From positions 1,176,001-1,240,000 of the forward strand of contig JAQFVV010012509.1 in assembly GCA_028023455.1 (NCBI GenBank): a DNA stretch of 64,000 bases, given 5' to 3'. Source of the DNA: Epiperipatus broadwayi. Lineage: Eukaryota > Onychophora > Udeonychophora > Euonychophora > Peripatidae. This document shows, in pieces, positions 1 through 11,759 of this stretch. Within the stretch, counting starts at the first letter, position 1; the number at the start of each line of letters is the position of its first letter. Below the pieces are notes generated by a model. The model worked only from the letters and a program-made list of their open reading frames with translations. It ran no database searches and was not told the origin of the DNA. The translations under genes and the position numbers were made by a program.

Positions 1-2850
1 ATTAACTTTATGTCATTTATTGATATTTTCTTGGTATAGAAAGAAAAAAAAAATAATTGAAAGAAATATTTTGAAACCAAGGAAAATCAACTAGAAACAT
101 TTTCGCGCTCTTTCTCAATATTGTCTGCCTTTACAAGTAATGTAGTTACATACGTTAAAATATGTTTTATTCACCAAGAATTGTCTGGAAATAATAATAA
201 TGATAAATAAGATTAAATTATGCACCTGTATATTTTTAAAAAAAAAAAATAAAAAAAAATATAAACTTTCTCAGAGTAAATATAGGAAAAGTTATATAGG
301 GGCATTCTTACGGAGAAGTTACCGTTAAAAAAAAAATTTATAATTCCTAAAGTATGAACAAAACCAAATATCTTAGTGACTTAATGATAAAAATAAATGA
401 TATATTATATTATACATCAGTTGGAATTATTAAAACTTCATGTACACGTAAATTGACTGCAGTTATTATCATAATAATCTCTCGGAAAATTGCGCATTTT
501 CGTCCATAAGTAAGCTAGCTAATAAGTATACGTATCGTCAATAAAAAAAAAATATTGTGTATGTTTATCGTCTATCGTCAACTGTTCGTTATGTTAGAAT
601 ATGTATATTTTATTTTCTTGGATCCCAAAATTGTAGTAGTTTAATTCAAGTAAGAATTAATCTTCAATTCTGCTATATGTTTCTTTACCTAATTTATTAA
701 ACGCACAAAATAAGAGAAAACTTTTATTTAAAGGAAATAATACCATGCGTTTATTGTTTTTAAACTTGCTTCGTGAAATACGACTGGATAAAGCTCTTCA
801 CCTGGACCAATTGCTCAACAGAAAAACATTTTCTAATGAGAGAGTATGCACTTGTTAATTAATGATTGTTTAAAACTAAGTTATAAATGATATGTATTTT
901 TTTTTATATCACATAGATTAAAGTCTGTATGGTCAAGTGATATTTAATAGCCTTGTAATGACAAAGGTATGTTTTAATATAATTATTATAGGTTAAGTTG
1001 ATATTTAACACGAAAAAAAAAAAATCTATAAAATATGTTTTAATTAGTACATACAATTGTAGGTAGAAATTTTGTATGTTAGATACGTAAAAGAAAAAAA
1101 TATTTAGATATTTAAGGGGTAAAATAAATATTGAAAATTATCAGAAGTAACTAAAAAAAAAAAAATGCTATAACAAAATATTTCTTGTTAAAGTTTTGAA
1201 ACGAATTTATACTGTATTAATTGAGGAATTTATTCCTAATTATTCTTAAATAACATATCCACTTTATTTAGTTTAAGATAGTATGCTACCAACTATTTTT
1301 GAATGTTCCTTTATTAAAATTAAAATTATTATACTTTTATTCTATGATGTCCATTGATTTCAGATGTTGATCAAAGTATACACGGTAACATAAGTTTATT
1401 ATAATCAGTGTATTTACTTATCCTGCCCAGATATAGCATTGGTATATGCTTAATATTCGCATAGGTAATAATTATAATGTATTTATTTTGTGGGATGAAA
1501 AGTGATCTCCCCAAAAGCTTTGTTTTCCATGAGAGGAAGATTTTAAATATAATGTTCGGGTATGTTTATAGCCCAAGTGATCGATTCTCATAGATAGGAC
1601 GATCAAGAATTTATCTAGCATTTAGTATGCTTCATTCGTTTAAATCCCAGGAGAGGATTGTATTTGGTGTGTGTTCGTTGTATGCCCAAGTAAGAGGCAA
1701 GAAACCACCAAAATATTTTAATGTAGTAGATTACTCTACAGACCTTCGTGGTTATTCCATATTCCTCATGTGAAAATAAAGATAGCTCCACCATGGAAGG
1801 TGTTGATTATTGTGCTTAATTTTGAAAGTTCGGGCAAGATAAAGGTTATATTGGAGGTGTTAGTTCCTCAAGATCCACTTTAGTATAAATAGTGCGTTAG
1901 TAACTAGGGTCAATATCTGTATTGTGCTGCTAAATATTGCTAGTATTTGACAAGTAAATCAATGGAGAAAGTAATTAAAATTGCGTAATTTAAAACGCTT
2001 ATTTACTGAAGGAATATTCAAATGCAATATTTAATTCTGGTTAGTAATTAAACAATACTCATATTTAAAATTATACGTATTGTAACGTTTTTCGTATTAC
2101 TAGGCCACTATAAGCCTCAAATTTATATTTGAGCGCGAGTTGATCAAGCTGTATCAAAAGAAAAAAGAAAGTTGTATTTCTTTTCCTAAAAAACACAGCT
2201 ATATTTCCTGATCAAACTTTGCCTATTGATGGTTGAGAACTATGCTATTGATGAGATCAGCTTTTAATTTATTTGATAGGCGCCAGGTCTTTTTATTCTA
2301 AAAAGACCGCTGATATCTGTCGCCAGCATGTCTCGCAAAAAAAAAAAAATAAAATATTTTTAAAATTATTAGTCTTAGATTTTAAGAATCGGTAATTTTA
2401 CGGTAAACTAGAATTATCTTTTTTTTGAGATTATTATTGCTGGGCTTATTCAAACATATTGGCAAGGTAAATTACTTTTAAATCTTATTAAACTAATAAT
2501 AACTTTAATACTAAAAAGAATAATAACCATTATTAATAACGCACAATGAAAAAGGTTGATAAAAGTATAATCTCTTTTATTCTAACAAACTAAAATATTT
2601 ATAAGTTAAATTACGAATTAACTAAACTGGAAAGTACACACATGCTAATCCAGATAATGAATCGATTAACAAAAACAGTTAGATTAAATAATGAACGCAA
2701 TTTAATAATGTTCCAAGATCTTGTATAAAATTCTTTATAAGAAAGTCCCTTGAATACGAAAAGTCTATATCAGGATGGTAGTCTAAGCCTAGATAAATAA
2801 TTGTTTGCAAACTTTTAAGTCACTATCAGGAAAATTTATTCTTAACTTAC
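1..2850. other. AT-rich non-coding stretch
   Basis: No ORF, RNA gene or mobile-element terminus is recognised here. There are many A and T homopolymer runs. The only clear local structure is a hairpin at 2286-2308 with a 10-bp perfect stem and 3-nt loop, in a locally GC-richer patch. A slightly GC-richer block at about 1490-1800 resembles a decayed dispersed repeat but matches nothing I know. Confidence 0.5.
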
Positions 2851-2943
2851 CGGTAAGTTCATGTAGGTTTATGGGATCCCAGATCATGAGAATTTCCATT
2901 GGTCTCTCCTGCCGGCGTCTTCCATTATTGTTCCGTTCTATAG
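2851..2943 (-). CDS. Candidate internal coding exon, unidentified gene
   Basis: On the minus strand a pyrimidine-rich tract ending in CAG (GTGCCTTTTCTCCAG) is followed by 93 nt that are open in one frame, then by a strong donor, CCG|GTAAGTT. The exon begins with two bases completing a split codon and ends with one base. Both junctions are therefore the same phase and the length is a multiple of three, as in a cassette exon. It encodes 30 residues, basic and Asn-rich at first, then containing ILMIWDPINLHELT. The 300 bp around it is GC-richer than its flanks. I do not recognise the protein. ILMIWDP recalls a WD40 strand, but the spacing does not fit the next part of NLE1. Seen: splice signals and an open frame. 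Inferred: that it is translated. Confidence 0.4.
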
Positions 2944-5040
2944 CTGGAGAAAAGGCACGGTTGTAGTGACCCTTTTATTGCAAAAAGCGGTCTTCACAAG
3001 TCCCGTTTCCATGCTTGCGTGACAGCTTGGTACAGCAAGGGGCATACCTGTGTAAAAGTATATTTCTTGCCACAGGTTATGCTCGTGGAAACCTCCAACT
3101 TTCAGAGATGTAACTAGAAGTAAAAGAGAAGACCCAGATTGAAGTTGTCATCTCCTTTTTATATCGCGCTCCATTTTTGGAACTTCTGCGCACTCTTTTG
3201 TCTTTTTATCAGCGTATAAGATAATAATCTTATACACTCTCTCTTAAATTTAAGTTACAAAGTTCTCTTTTTTTTTAGCATTATTCTTCCATCTTTAATT
3301 AGCTAAAATATTTTTCTTTTAGCTTATACTTTTGGAATTCTTTTAATTTATCTGGATTAGTAATCTGTATGTCATTTATTCTTTCCAATTAGATAAAAAA
3401 AAATAAGAATGACAATTTTAACCTTCATTGCACGTTTTAACAAAAATTATACTAATCAAAAAAAAATCTAAATTTACTTTTTTAGCTTTTACCAAATGCC
3501 AATATATTTGTAACGTATATAAATAAACGTTACAGTATGAATAAAATTTGTATCATAACATAAGTTAGCATTAAGTTAAATGTAAGATGGTAAGTGTAAC
3601 TTCTGATAACTGGCCTATAATTAGAATAGGTTATCTCATTAAAGACCATAAATAAAGTAAATGTATTAGAAATAAATTTAATATTTTGCGTATTGCATAT
3701 GATGGGATTAATCATTTAAAAAAAAAAAAAAATAGTTAGTCAATAATTTTGAATAAAAACTTCTAAAAGGTTACCAAAATTTAATAAACAATGTATTGGT
3801 AATGAAATGTATTTTTAGTTAATCAATCCATACAATTGCATACAGGAGAAGTAGTAACCTCTAGTCCATAACCAAAAGAGTATACAGATTAATGTCAGTT
3901 ATATTTTATATTTTTGTATTACTATGGGATTATTGAATAAATGTTCATATATTTTTTTTTGGTGATAATAATAAATTATAGTCTTGTTAAAATTTGTTAT
4001 AGATTCATTTTTTTGTTTTTATATGCTAAATATAAGTGTTTGCACAATATTTGCAAAACCTTTTCTTGAGTCCGAAATCATTCCAAATTCTTAAAAACTT
4101 AATATACCAGATAAATAAAGTTAAGCAGATCGGAATATGTCATTATATTTTAGTTTAATGATAATTATTTATGGAGTTGAAAACTTAAGACTAAACATTC
4201 ACCTTTGTATAAAAAAAAAAAAAAAAAAGAATTTATTCCCAAACCATTAACTTTGGTTGCACATTATTCCATTCCCATTTAGTTAAATTGTCTAAGTAAT
4301 AAATCTTAGTTATATTATTGTGTTGTCATGGATGATGGAAGGACACAAAAAACACCCTTGTCTTTTTATTATTCTGACTGAGATTCTAAAAAAAAAAAAA
4401 AAAAAAGGGCTGTGTTATTCAAAATTATACATCATTATTGAATAGAATTATCATCTCTTTAAATAATATAGCAGTTGATATGAGAGATGAAGACACATTG
4501 AATTTAAGTAAAAATAAATGTTTCCTATAGCCGACCAGAATGCCAGTCATAAGCGACAACACAATACTGCCGAGCATTTCCTTACATGAAACAAAGAACC
4601 CTGAGATTAATATTATTATAATTATTCTTTAAATTAATAAGTGATCAATTATTGTTATTATTACAATCGTGGCATAGCTTAAGAGAATTGAATGTACAAT
4701 TGTATTATATGAAAAGTATTTTAGATCATATTGGAAAATTAATGGATATGTTGCTTTTATTTTGGTTGCCTTAACAACAACCAGAAAAATTAGTGTCACA
4801 AGTGCAGATAAACTAATTAATTATATATTAGAAATAAAATAAACTAATTAAATATATATTGGGTTAGAGTATATATATATATATGTTTTCCTTTAGGTTG
4901 ATTTTCACTCGTAGTAGATGAAACCATGGTTGTGTAAGGATTTTGGTAAAATTTTGAATTTAATCTACTATTGTATTGTTTTATGGTTTTGCATTTTTAT
5001 TTTTGCTAGTATAGTGTTAGACAGTTTTGGTGATATATAT
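2944..5040. other. AT-rich non-coding stretch left of the Penelope-like element
   Basis: 2944-3180 remains GC-richer and includes a TATA-like GATATAAAAAGG on the minus strand near 3158-3170; I could not tie it to a start site. From 3200 to 5040 the sequence is A/T runs and simple repeats, including poly-A tracts near 4210 and 4390. No gene is visible. The short ORF at 3530-3715 lacks any codon or domain signal. Confidence 0.4.
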
Positions 5041-5446
5041 ATATGCAAATTTATAAATAAATATTTAAAAATACAGTATTTAAAAGCTTATAAAAAATAT
5101 ATGTATAACCGTCACTTAGGACCGCTTTCAACCAACTTGTGGCTTTGTCAACTATCATGTTTAAAATGTCAACTTTCCCATAATTCTATGATGTCAACTT
5201 TCCCATAATTCTGTGATCTTAATGTTTGCTGCTTGCCTATTAACCAAATGTTGCTTGTATTTACATATCAACATCGCCTCTTTAATTTTCCTTTTATTAT
5301 TATTTCTTTCAATTTCCAATATTTTTATGTTGTTATAATTAAAATCGAAACCATATATACATGATTTATTATGGTCATAAAAGACAGAAGCTGATAAATT
5401 ATCATTATTTTTAAAATTTTGTTTTGTATTTTGAACGCTTTTAATA
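5041..5446 (-). repeat. Left (inverted) arm of PLE-1
   Basis: This 405-bp stretch is a near-perfect reverse complement of 6899-7310. It includes, on the minus strand, the last 80 or so residues of the GIY-YIG protein and the hammerhead-like segment. Differences are isolated substitutions and small gaps. The arm joins the interior of the RT gene at about 5446 with no recognisable spacer, so the element lost its 5' part when this structure formed. Confidence 0.85.
5120..5151 (-). ncRNA. Degenerate hammerhead ribozyme in PLE-1 left arm (antisense)
   Basis: Read on the minus strand: core box 1 is TTGACAA (consensus CUGANGA with C3 and G8 substituted), then a stem II of AGCCA/TGGTT with loop CAAGT, then GAAA, and a very short stem III ending in the cleavage triplet GTC. 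Hammerheads with minimal stem III are known from Penelope-like elements. The two core changes argue against activity. It is the mirror copy of the one at 7197-7228. Confidence 0.5.
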
Positions 5447-6680
5447 ATTGGAACGAACAAATTTCTAAATTTAGAAAATTTACATCTGAAAATAATCTTG
5501 TTTGTATAAAAGAGGATAAAGGCTTACGGCTGTGCTTGTTACTAAAATCGGATTATGAAAATAAAGTCATTACTCAAATGAGTATTTTTAATTTTATAAA
5601 GGTTAACAAGGTAAATATTGAAAGTTTACGTGTTCAATTTGTGAATAACATTTTTAAAAAAGCCAAAAATAATGTAATTGATAATAGTACTTATTATAGA
5701 ATTTATCCCTCTGCTGCAGTATGTCCTAGAATATTTTCAAATATAAAATTGCATAAAGAAAAAGAACCATTACGTTTAATGATTGATTTTGGGGGTGCTT
5801 TCTATTATGAAACTTGAGAAAATGTTACAAGAAATTCTTGGTTTTGGTATGTATACAATACGTTCATCATTTGACTTCGTTGGTAAAATTAATAACGTTG
5901 TTATTGATAATTATGATGTAATTTGTACCTTTGATATCAATGAAATGTACGGATCAATTGACAGAATGACTTCTATTGAAATAATTAAGAATGCATTGAA
6001 ATTAAAAAATGTTAACGTTAAAATAATAAGTTATTATCGAAACATTAAACTTTATTGATAGAAACATTTATGCAATTTTTAAGCACGAATTTTATAAAAT
6101 GAATAATGGTGGCCGATGGGACTTCCTACAGTTGCCCAGATATGTAATTTTGTTATATCTACATATGAAGAAAATATTTTAAAAAAGGATCATTATCAGA
6201 AAGATATTATTTTATACAATTGATATGTTGATGATGTTTTTGTTTGTGGAAAGCCAAATGCTATTAATGATTTGTTCAAGGAATTAAATAATATAAAGGG
6301 CTTAAAGTTGATTAAAACAGATGAAAATTTAATGAGTATACAATTTTTAGCTCTCAAGATAACCAGAAACAAGGGTAAACTGGATTACTATATGACTCTT
6401 AAATCAATAGCAAAAAGAGGATATATTCCATATGAATCAAAAGTACCAATGTCACATAAAATGGCAGGTTTGAAATCCTTTTTATTTAGAGATGATAACC
6501 TTTGTAAATATGCATCAGATAAAACTGAAAAATATTGAAACTTATTATAATGAATTGTTAAAAGTTGGATACAATTATGATTCTGTTTATTATACTATTA
6601 AAAATTTTACTTATAAATATAAAAATAATAAAAGTGTTAATTCTTCTGATAAAAAATTGTGGATATCAATACCATATATT
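5447..6680 (+). pseudogene. PLE-1 reverse transcriptase remnant
   Basis: Three reading-frame segments (about 5447-5817, 5783-6060, 6070-6540) together give a PLE-type RT. It has a palm-entry segment with KLHK then PLRLMIDFGG (about 5748-5795), a CTFDINEMYGSI segment corresponding to motif A of the palm (about 5928-5960), a GLPTVAQICNFVIS region corresponding to motif B (about 6119-6160), and the catalytic box YVDDVF at 6224-6241. A TGA lies immediately before YVDDVF (6221-6223). Another stop is at 6056 and frames shift near 5800 and 6060. The N-terminal part of a normal PLE RT is missing because the inverted arm replaces it. Known activity of the family: target-primed cDNA synthesis. This copy cannot make the enzyme. 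Confidence 0.8.
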
Positions 6681-6828
6681 TAAATCAACAGGCAAATTTC
6701 ATTAAGAAAATTTATAAAGGAATATGTGATATTGCATTTTATGCACCACCTACATTAAATAAATTAATAAACAATTCAAAGGATAAAACTTTATTTACAA
6801 ATAAAAATTGTATCATTTACAAATGGAC

Positions 6829-7154
6829 ATGGGTGTGGCCGCGGATATATAGGTGAATCGAGGTGCACGTTGGAAAAAAGAACAAAGGAACACTTATTGT
6901 TATTTAAAAGGGTTCAAAATACAAAACAAAATTTTAAAAATAATGATAATTTATCAGCTTCTGTCTTTTATGACCATAATAAATCATGTATATATGGTTT
7001 TGATTTTAATTATAACAACGTAAAAATATTGGAAATTGAAAGAAATAATAATAAAAGGAAAATTAAAGAGGCGATGTTGATATGTAAATACAAGCAACAT
7101 TTGGTTAATAGGCAAGCAGCAAACATTAAAATCACAGAATTATGGGAAAGTTGA
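6829..7154 (+). pseudogene. PLE-1 GIY-YIG endonuclease domain
   Basis: In the frame that opens at 6829 the product reads GCGRGYIGES, then LEKRTKEH and, after about 30 residues, a C-terminal block ending near VKILEIERNNNKRKIKEAM. The YIG motif, the basic residue some ten positions later and the following Glu-rich helix are those of the GIY-YIG nuclease attached to Penelope RTs. It nicks target DNA to prime reverse transcription. The first half of the GIY strand lies in another frame (an ORF at 6659-6856 ends inside the motif), so one frameshift near 6830 separates it from the linker. The last 80 residues are duplicated on the minus strand at 5194-5440. Confidence 0.8.
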
Positions 7155-7310
7155 TATCATAGAATTATGGGAAAGCTGACATTTTAAATGTGATAGTTGA
7201 CAAAGCCACAAGTTGGTTGAAAGCGCTCCTAAGTGACGGTTATACATATATTTTTTATAAGCTTTTAAATACTGTATTTTTAAATATTTATTTATAAATT
7301 TGCGTATATT
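6899..7310 (+). repeat. Right (sense) arm of PLE-1
   Basis: Reverse-complement partner of 5041-5446. It contains the C-terminal GIY-YIG codons, a short tandem of a TATGGGAAAG-containing unit (about 7139-7176), the hammerhead-like segment and an AT-rich tail ending near 7310. Confidence 0.85.
7197..7228 (+). ncRNA. Degenerate hammerhead ribozyme in PLE-1 3' end
   Basis: Box 1 is TTGACAA instead of CUGANGA. Stem II AGCCA/TGGTT has five pairs (one G-U). Box 2 GAAA is intact. Stem III is AGC/GCT with no loop, giving CTC as cleavage triplet. The position, about 45 bp after the endonuclease stop codon, matches known PLE hammerheads in the terminal repeat. Two core substitutions make self-cleavage doubtful. 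Confidence 0.5.
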
Positions 7311-10083
7311 ATTTTGAAGAAATACAGACATCGATTTATAATATTATATATATATTGTTGACATTAAGTAGTAATTCTAATGCATTTAAAAAAAATAATG
7401 TATAAAAAAATTTAATTTTACTATAAAATGTAATTTTATTATGCAATTTAATATTATGTTATAGTAAGGGGGGTTTCAAGTTAGCAAAGAAAATATAAAT
7501 AATTAATTAAAATCAATTGATAAAAAAAATGAATAAATTAAATTCTAATTTTGTAGTTATTTTAGGGAAAAGGGTGATAAGAAATGTATATTTATTGTGG
7601 AGATTAGATAAAAATCAAAGACATTTGGAATTTAATTAAGAAATGGAATTAGTAAAAATTTTAAAATTAACCTAGATCGAGATTGCGATCAGCAAGATTT
7701 CTATTTTAGGTAGTAAAGAAAATAATTTTCTTTTAAAAATTAATCAGTTTAAAACATCTGGTTGCCTTTGTTTGGTGGGATATACATGTAGGGGCAAAAG
7801 AAGAAATAGTTATTGTAAACTACTTGTAAAGTTTTTTGTAAGATGTTAAATTATGTCACACTATGACCAGTGAGTAGCTCACCAGGATTTCTCTGACCAT
7901 CCTTGTGGAACTGAGTATGGACTCCCCTGGTACTATAGCATAGGATGATGTTAAAGTCCCTGTCTTTAATTGACAATCCAAATTGCTGATATTCTATGTC
8001 ATTGCTATCAATAGAAAAAGCCCAGTATATAATTTCACCTTGTACCCAAACCAGCCAATAGTCAAAACTACTCCATAAACGTATGAACTATGCTGGGAAG
8101 TTCAGCATAGTGTTTGGCTATCAAAATCCTTTGAAGATCTGGTAAAATAGTGATTATTTAAACTTTATATATTTAAATTCAACGGTAAACAATTAAAGCC
8201 TCTTTAATATTCTCCTTTTTTTGCTTCCACAATTTATTTATTAACCATTCTTTAAAGTGTGTTTTCTTCTAGTACTGAAACAGTAAGATTCAAATTCGAA
8301 TCTTAGTTTCACCCTTTTTCTATGGTCTTTCACCCACCACCTCTATCCTATCTAAATTTAAACCCTGGATATTGGATTGTGTGTATATATATGTAAGCAT
8401 CGGTTAAATGCTCTATGAATACAAACATACTTCACTATCGTATATAAATGTTGAGTTGAAATAATATGATTTATAAATAATTTTAAAAATTTCTTTTAAA
8501 ATTATATAGCATTTATCTAATGCTCATTTTAATTATTTTACTTAATTTTCGGAAATATTATTTTAAAATAATAAATAAGGAAATCTTGTTTAAATTTATA
8601 ATTTTGAAATATATATATATATATAAATCTTACTGTTTTATTTTGAATTTTGCAAAGTCATGTTTGAAATTCTTTCTATAACTGAGGGTTGGTGAAAGAC
8701 AATAGATTTAGCAAATTCCCAGAAAACTTAATTGGCTTAAAATAATGAATCAAAATAAATTATATTTTATGTTTTATATTTAATCTTGTAATCAGGTCAA
8801 AAAAATATACTAAAAATAACATACAAGAAGGAATTTAACAAAAGAGAAGACCATAGTATCCAGATTTAATTAAACAGTATAGAAATTCATTCACTAATGA
8901 ATTAATTCACACGAGGGCATGACCACGGCCAGATAAGAAAGATGGCTAATATAAAAAGGGCAAATTTTGATTTGATTTTAGTTTGTTTAAGAGTTTTTCT
9001 TAATCGTTTTTCTAGAGTTTTAGAGATATTAAAATTTGATTTGATAAGCTTTAAAATGGCAGAATAAAAGGCGGTGGAGCACTAGTCTCCTCCAGAGAAT
9101 GGTCAACCAGCTACCCGAGTCTCCATATGTGCCCTCCAGAGAATGAGAATATAGGGTAAACTACTGTAAATCAGTAAAGAACTATACTACATACTGAAAA
9201 ATGTGTTCACTCTTAACATTTTAAATTATTGAAACCTGAATAGCCAAGTAAAAGACTGCTGCTGTGAAGAAGGAATAAACAATGTGTGACTGATTGTACC
9301 TCTATGTGCACAATCTTCTAAAGTTTAAAAGCAGGTAACCTGTATCCAAAAACTATAGAGTACTCTTAATCTATTAAAAGCTATAACTATTCCTAGTAAT
9401 TCTCTTTTTATTAAAGTAATTTTGATGTACATCCTAGCCTCTGTAAATATTTCTTTAATAGTTAACTTACCTGATTCTTTGTTCTATCGTCTTGGGTACA
9501 TGTATTTTATATATATTTTAAACTCTTTATTCCTATAATCATATGGCTAGATAATTACTGGCCAGGCTAATCGTATCCTCCTGAGTGTCATATAACTAAA
9601 AGCTGTCGCCATATTTTGCGGATTACTAAAGACAAAGAAATTCTTGGACCCCCTTTTCTTTATACTTGTTTTGACTTGCCGGCTCGGAAATTATCAAAAT
9701 TTTGTAATATGCCTATGAATTACATGAAATACCTGATGCATACCATCCTAATTTTCAATGTTTAAATGTATTTATTTTCAATGACTTATCATAATTATTT
9801 ATGTATCAAAATACACATTTGTTATTCACTTTGTTTTAATCATAAATGCGAGTATATATGGGTAACTGGGTGGCAGACATATTAGTCAGAAAGCATGATA
9901 ATGTATAAACTATTATACCCAGTTTACAATCATCCCCTTGATTTCTTTTAATTAGGTTTACCTGTTCAGGTTAAACCAAGTAATATTATTTATTTTGAGA
10001 GCATAAAATCAAAAGGTTCACTATTAAAATGTGGGCATTGGGAGAGCATAATTTAAAAGTAAATTTTATGATTTTACACTTAC
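7311..10083. other. AT-rich non-coding stretch with short hairpins
   Basis: No gene recognised. A 9-bp hairpin ACTATGCTG/CAGCATAGT with a 7-nt loop lies near 8088-8112 inside a GC-richer block (7850-8160) that has no ORF. Segments at about 8260-8340 and 8620-8705 share motifs in opposite orientation (GAAAGAC, and AATCTTACTGTTT against its complement), which suggests a decayed inverted-repeat element. The block 8930-9130 is also GC-richer without a coding signal. Confidence 0.4.
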
Positions 10084-10382
10084 GTCATATATGTATTATT
10101 GTTTAGAGATGCGATGATTTCTTTTAGAGCCTTGTGGTTTCTCCATGGATAAACAGTTATTACTGTTTTCCTATTGTCTCCCATAAAATGGACAAAATGA
10201 AATGTTCCCATAAGCATTCGATTTTCGTCACGCCACATTCGCTGCGCTGTCCTATAGACCTGATGATGCTTATGTGACAACCTTTGAATGGGCCTGTGGC
10301 AAATACCAACCCGTCGTTCTAACTTCTCTAAAACATGGCTCTGCAGTTTTAAAGTACTGCAATATAATTCATCGCATTGCAT
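10084..10382 (-). CDS. Exon-like ORF with strong donor site, unidentified protein
   Basis: A minus-strand frame opens at ATG (10382) and runs 99 codons into a near-consensus donor, ATGAC|GTAAGTG (exon end 10084, phase 2). The composition is protein-like: rich in His and Arg, with Cys and four Trp or Tyr-Pro-Trp-type residues spread along it, and no low-complexity runs. The best-looking part is MWRDENRMLMGTFHFVHF followed by KTVITVYPWRNHKALKE. An in-frame TAG sits directly before the ATG. Either this is the first coding exon or splicing uses the weak TTAG at the same spot. I do not recognise a family. The donor and the codon pattern favour a real exon. Next exons would lie at lower coordinates; none is evident apart from the candidate at 2851-2943. 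Confidence 0.45.
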
Positions 10383-10797
10383 CTAATAGTCCCACCTATT
10401 TATATATTTTATTATTATTATACATTACAATTATATGACTCCATTCTTCCACCATCTACATTTATTAACCACACTTGTATGTTTCCAAACCTAACGTTTT
10501 TATACCAGTTAAATCGTTTCTTTAAATTAAATGTATTTTTTATTATTTTACTTTTAAATCAATTTTGATATGTCACAATCATGGTTCCCATTTACGACTA
10601 AAAATCTCGCATCAAAAGCTGAAAACTATTCTCGTATAGGTATAAGATTATATTTGTACTCATTTGTACCCAGATGTTCAGGTAGTTAAATCATTAAATG
10701 TCATAATAATATCCAATGTAAAGCTGTAACCATTAATGTTATTGGAAATGAATAATTAGTACTGATACCAAGATTTAATTACTATATTTTATGTATA

Positions 10798-11755
10798 CAC
10801 CTGGGTCTCTTTTTACGCGGATTTATATAACGCGATTTTGAAGTTACGTGATTCACGTTTCTCCGGAAGTCGAACTCCGATAATGCGCTATTACTTTATA
10901 TAATAAATTTTGCGCACTTACGTCATATTGAAAGTAATAGCACATTATTGGAATTCGACTTTCATCTTAGTAATTTCAATATTTTCAGTGCTTTATAATA
11001 GTAAGATTTTATGCAATAATGAAATTTAAATCATGATTTCCACATTTTATGTATACACTCATTAAATTTTACAAAATTATAATGTAAATTTGTTCAAACA
11101 TTGTGCGTGTTAATTTTGCATTTTAAATCACATTCTGTTTTTGCTTTTTACAAAAGAACGTAATCAATTATTAATCATTTAGTGTCCGCAAGTTTATTTT
11201 TAAAAGGTGAGTAATAGCAGTGGGCACAATTAAAATTAAAAAATTAAAGACAAAAATAAGAATGTAATTTTTAGTTGTTAGATTAATTACTAATTACGTT
11301 GTCATCAGAAAACCTTTAACACAACATGAGAGTGATGATGGCACTAGTTGTATTTCTTTTTGTGAAGAATCTGATTTTTTTACCAGTTTGCAAACGTACC
11401 TGTTCAACGGGAAATAGCGATAATAATTAAAACGTATATAAAAAAATGTAAAATACTGTAAATTATGCATAAAAATATATTGTTTTGAATAAAATTAAAT
11501 ATTATAATTAAAAAAAGTTTGTCTTGTATCAATTTTTTTCCAATTTGAAATTTTTTATTAGTCATATTTTATTTCCTTATTTTTTTTGCACGAATTTTAA
11601 AGTAATTTTACGTTGGTGCTTTGCTTTTACGCAATCTTTGAAAAATCGCAGTCCGTATCCCCCTTTTTCAAGGTAAGTTACGTCTATTTTTGCGCGATTT
11701 CGTTTGCACGTGTTTTCTGAGGAACCTATGTATCGTGTAAAACGAGACCCAGGTG
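10798..11755. mobile_element. 958-bp MITE with TATA target duplication
   Basis: Terminal inverted repeats begin CACCTGGGTCTC at 10798 and end GAGACCCAGGTG at 11755; about 20 of 22 bases match. Both ends are flanked by TATA (10794-10797 and 11756-11759), consistent with a 4-bp target duplication. An internal inverted repeat (10866-10897 against 10931-10963) could form a long hairpin. No transposase ORF is present, so the element is non-autonomous. CpG-containing words (ACGCG, GCGATTT) cluster near both ends and set it off from its surroundings. A superfamily cannot be assigned from the ends alone. Confidence 0.7.
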
Positions 11756-11759
11756 TATA

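Larger units (their letters stand above)
5041..7310 (+). mobile_element. Penelope-like retroelement (PLE-1), decayed, with inverted 5' arm
   Basis: The element reads, left to right: an inverted copy of its own 3' end (5041-5446), a truncated reverse transcriptase (5447 to about 6600), a linker, a GIY-YIG endonuclease (6829-7154) and the 3' end in sense orientation (to about 7310). An RT followed by a C-terminal GIY-YIG domain is the diagnostic order of Penelope-like elements. Terminal partial repeats in direct or inverted orientation are typical of the group. The coding part carries several frameshifts and stops, so the copy is dead. The two arms remain nearly identical over about 405 bp. That suggests either that the arms are younger than the coding decay or that they have been kept alike by gene conversion. 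Confidence 0.85.

Noticed and set aside
2286-2308. New ribozyme or regulatory hairpin
   Set aside because: The 10-bp stem is perfect but consists of A/T runs apart from its outer GGTC/GACC pairs. No known ribozyme core could be placed around it.
2851-2943. Next NLE1 exon after 23272-23348
   Set aside because: ILMIWDP resembles the ILLWDP expected after CKNGQ, but the exon has extra residues before it, one residue too many within the motif, and the wrong entry phase (exon 23272-23348 ends on a codon boundary).
3150-3175. TATA box and first exon on the minus strand at about 3140-2851
   Set aside because: GATATAAAAAGG is in the right orientation, but a strong polypyrimidine acceptor just upstream of 2943 explains the exon better, and AT-rich DNA gives TATA-like words by chance.
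8086-8112. Hammerhead or tRNA element around 7850-8160
   Set aside because: Only a simple hairpin is present; neither CUGANGA/GAAA boxes nor A/B boxes can be placed.
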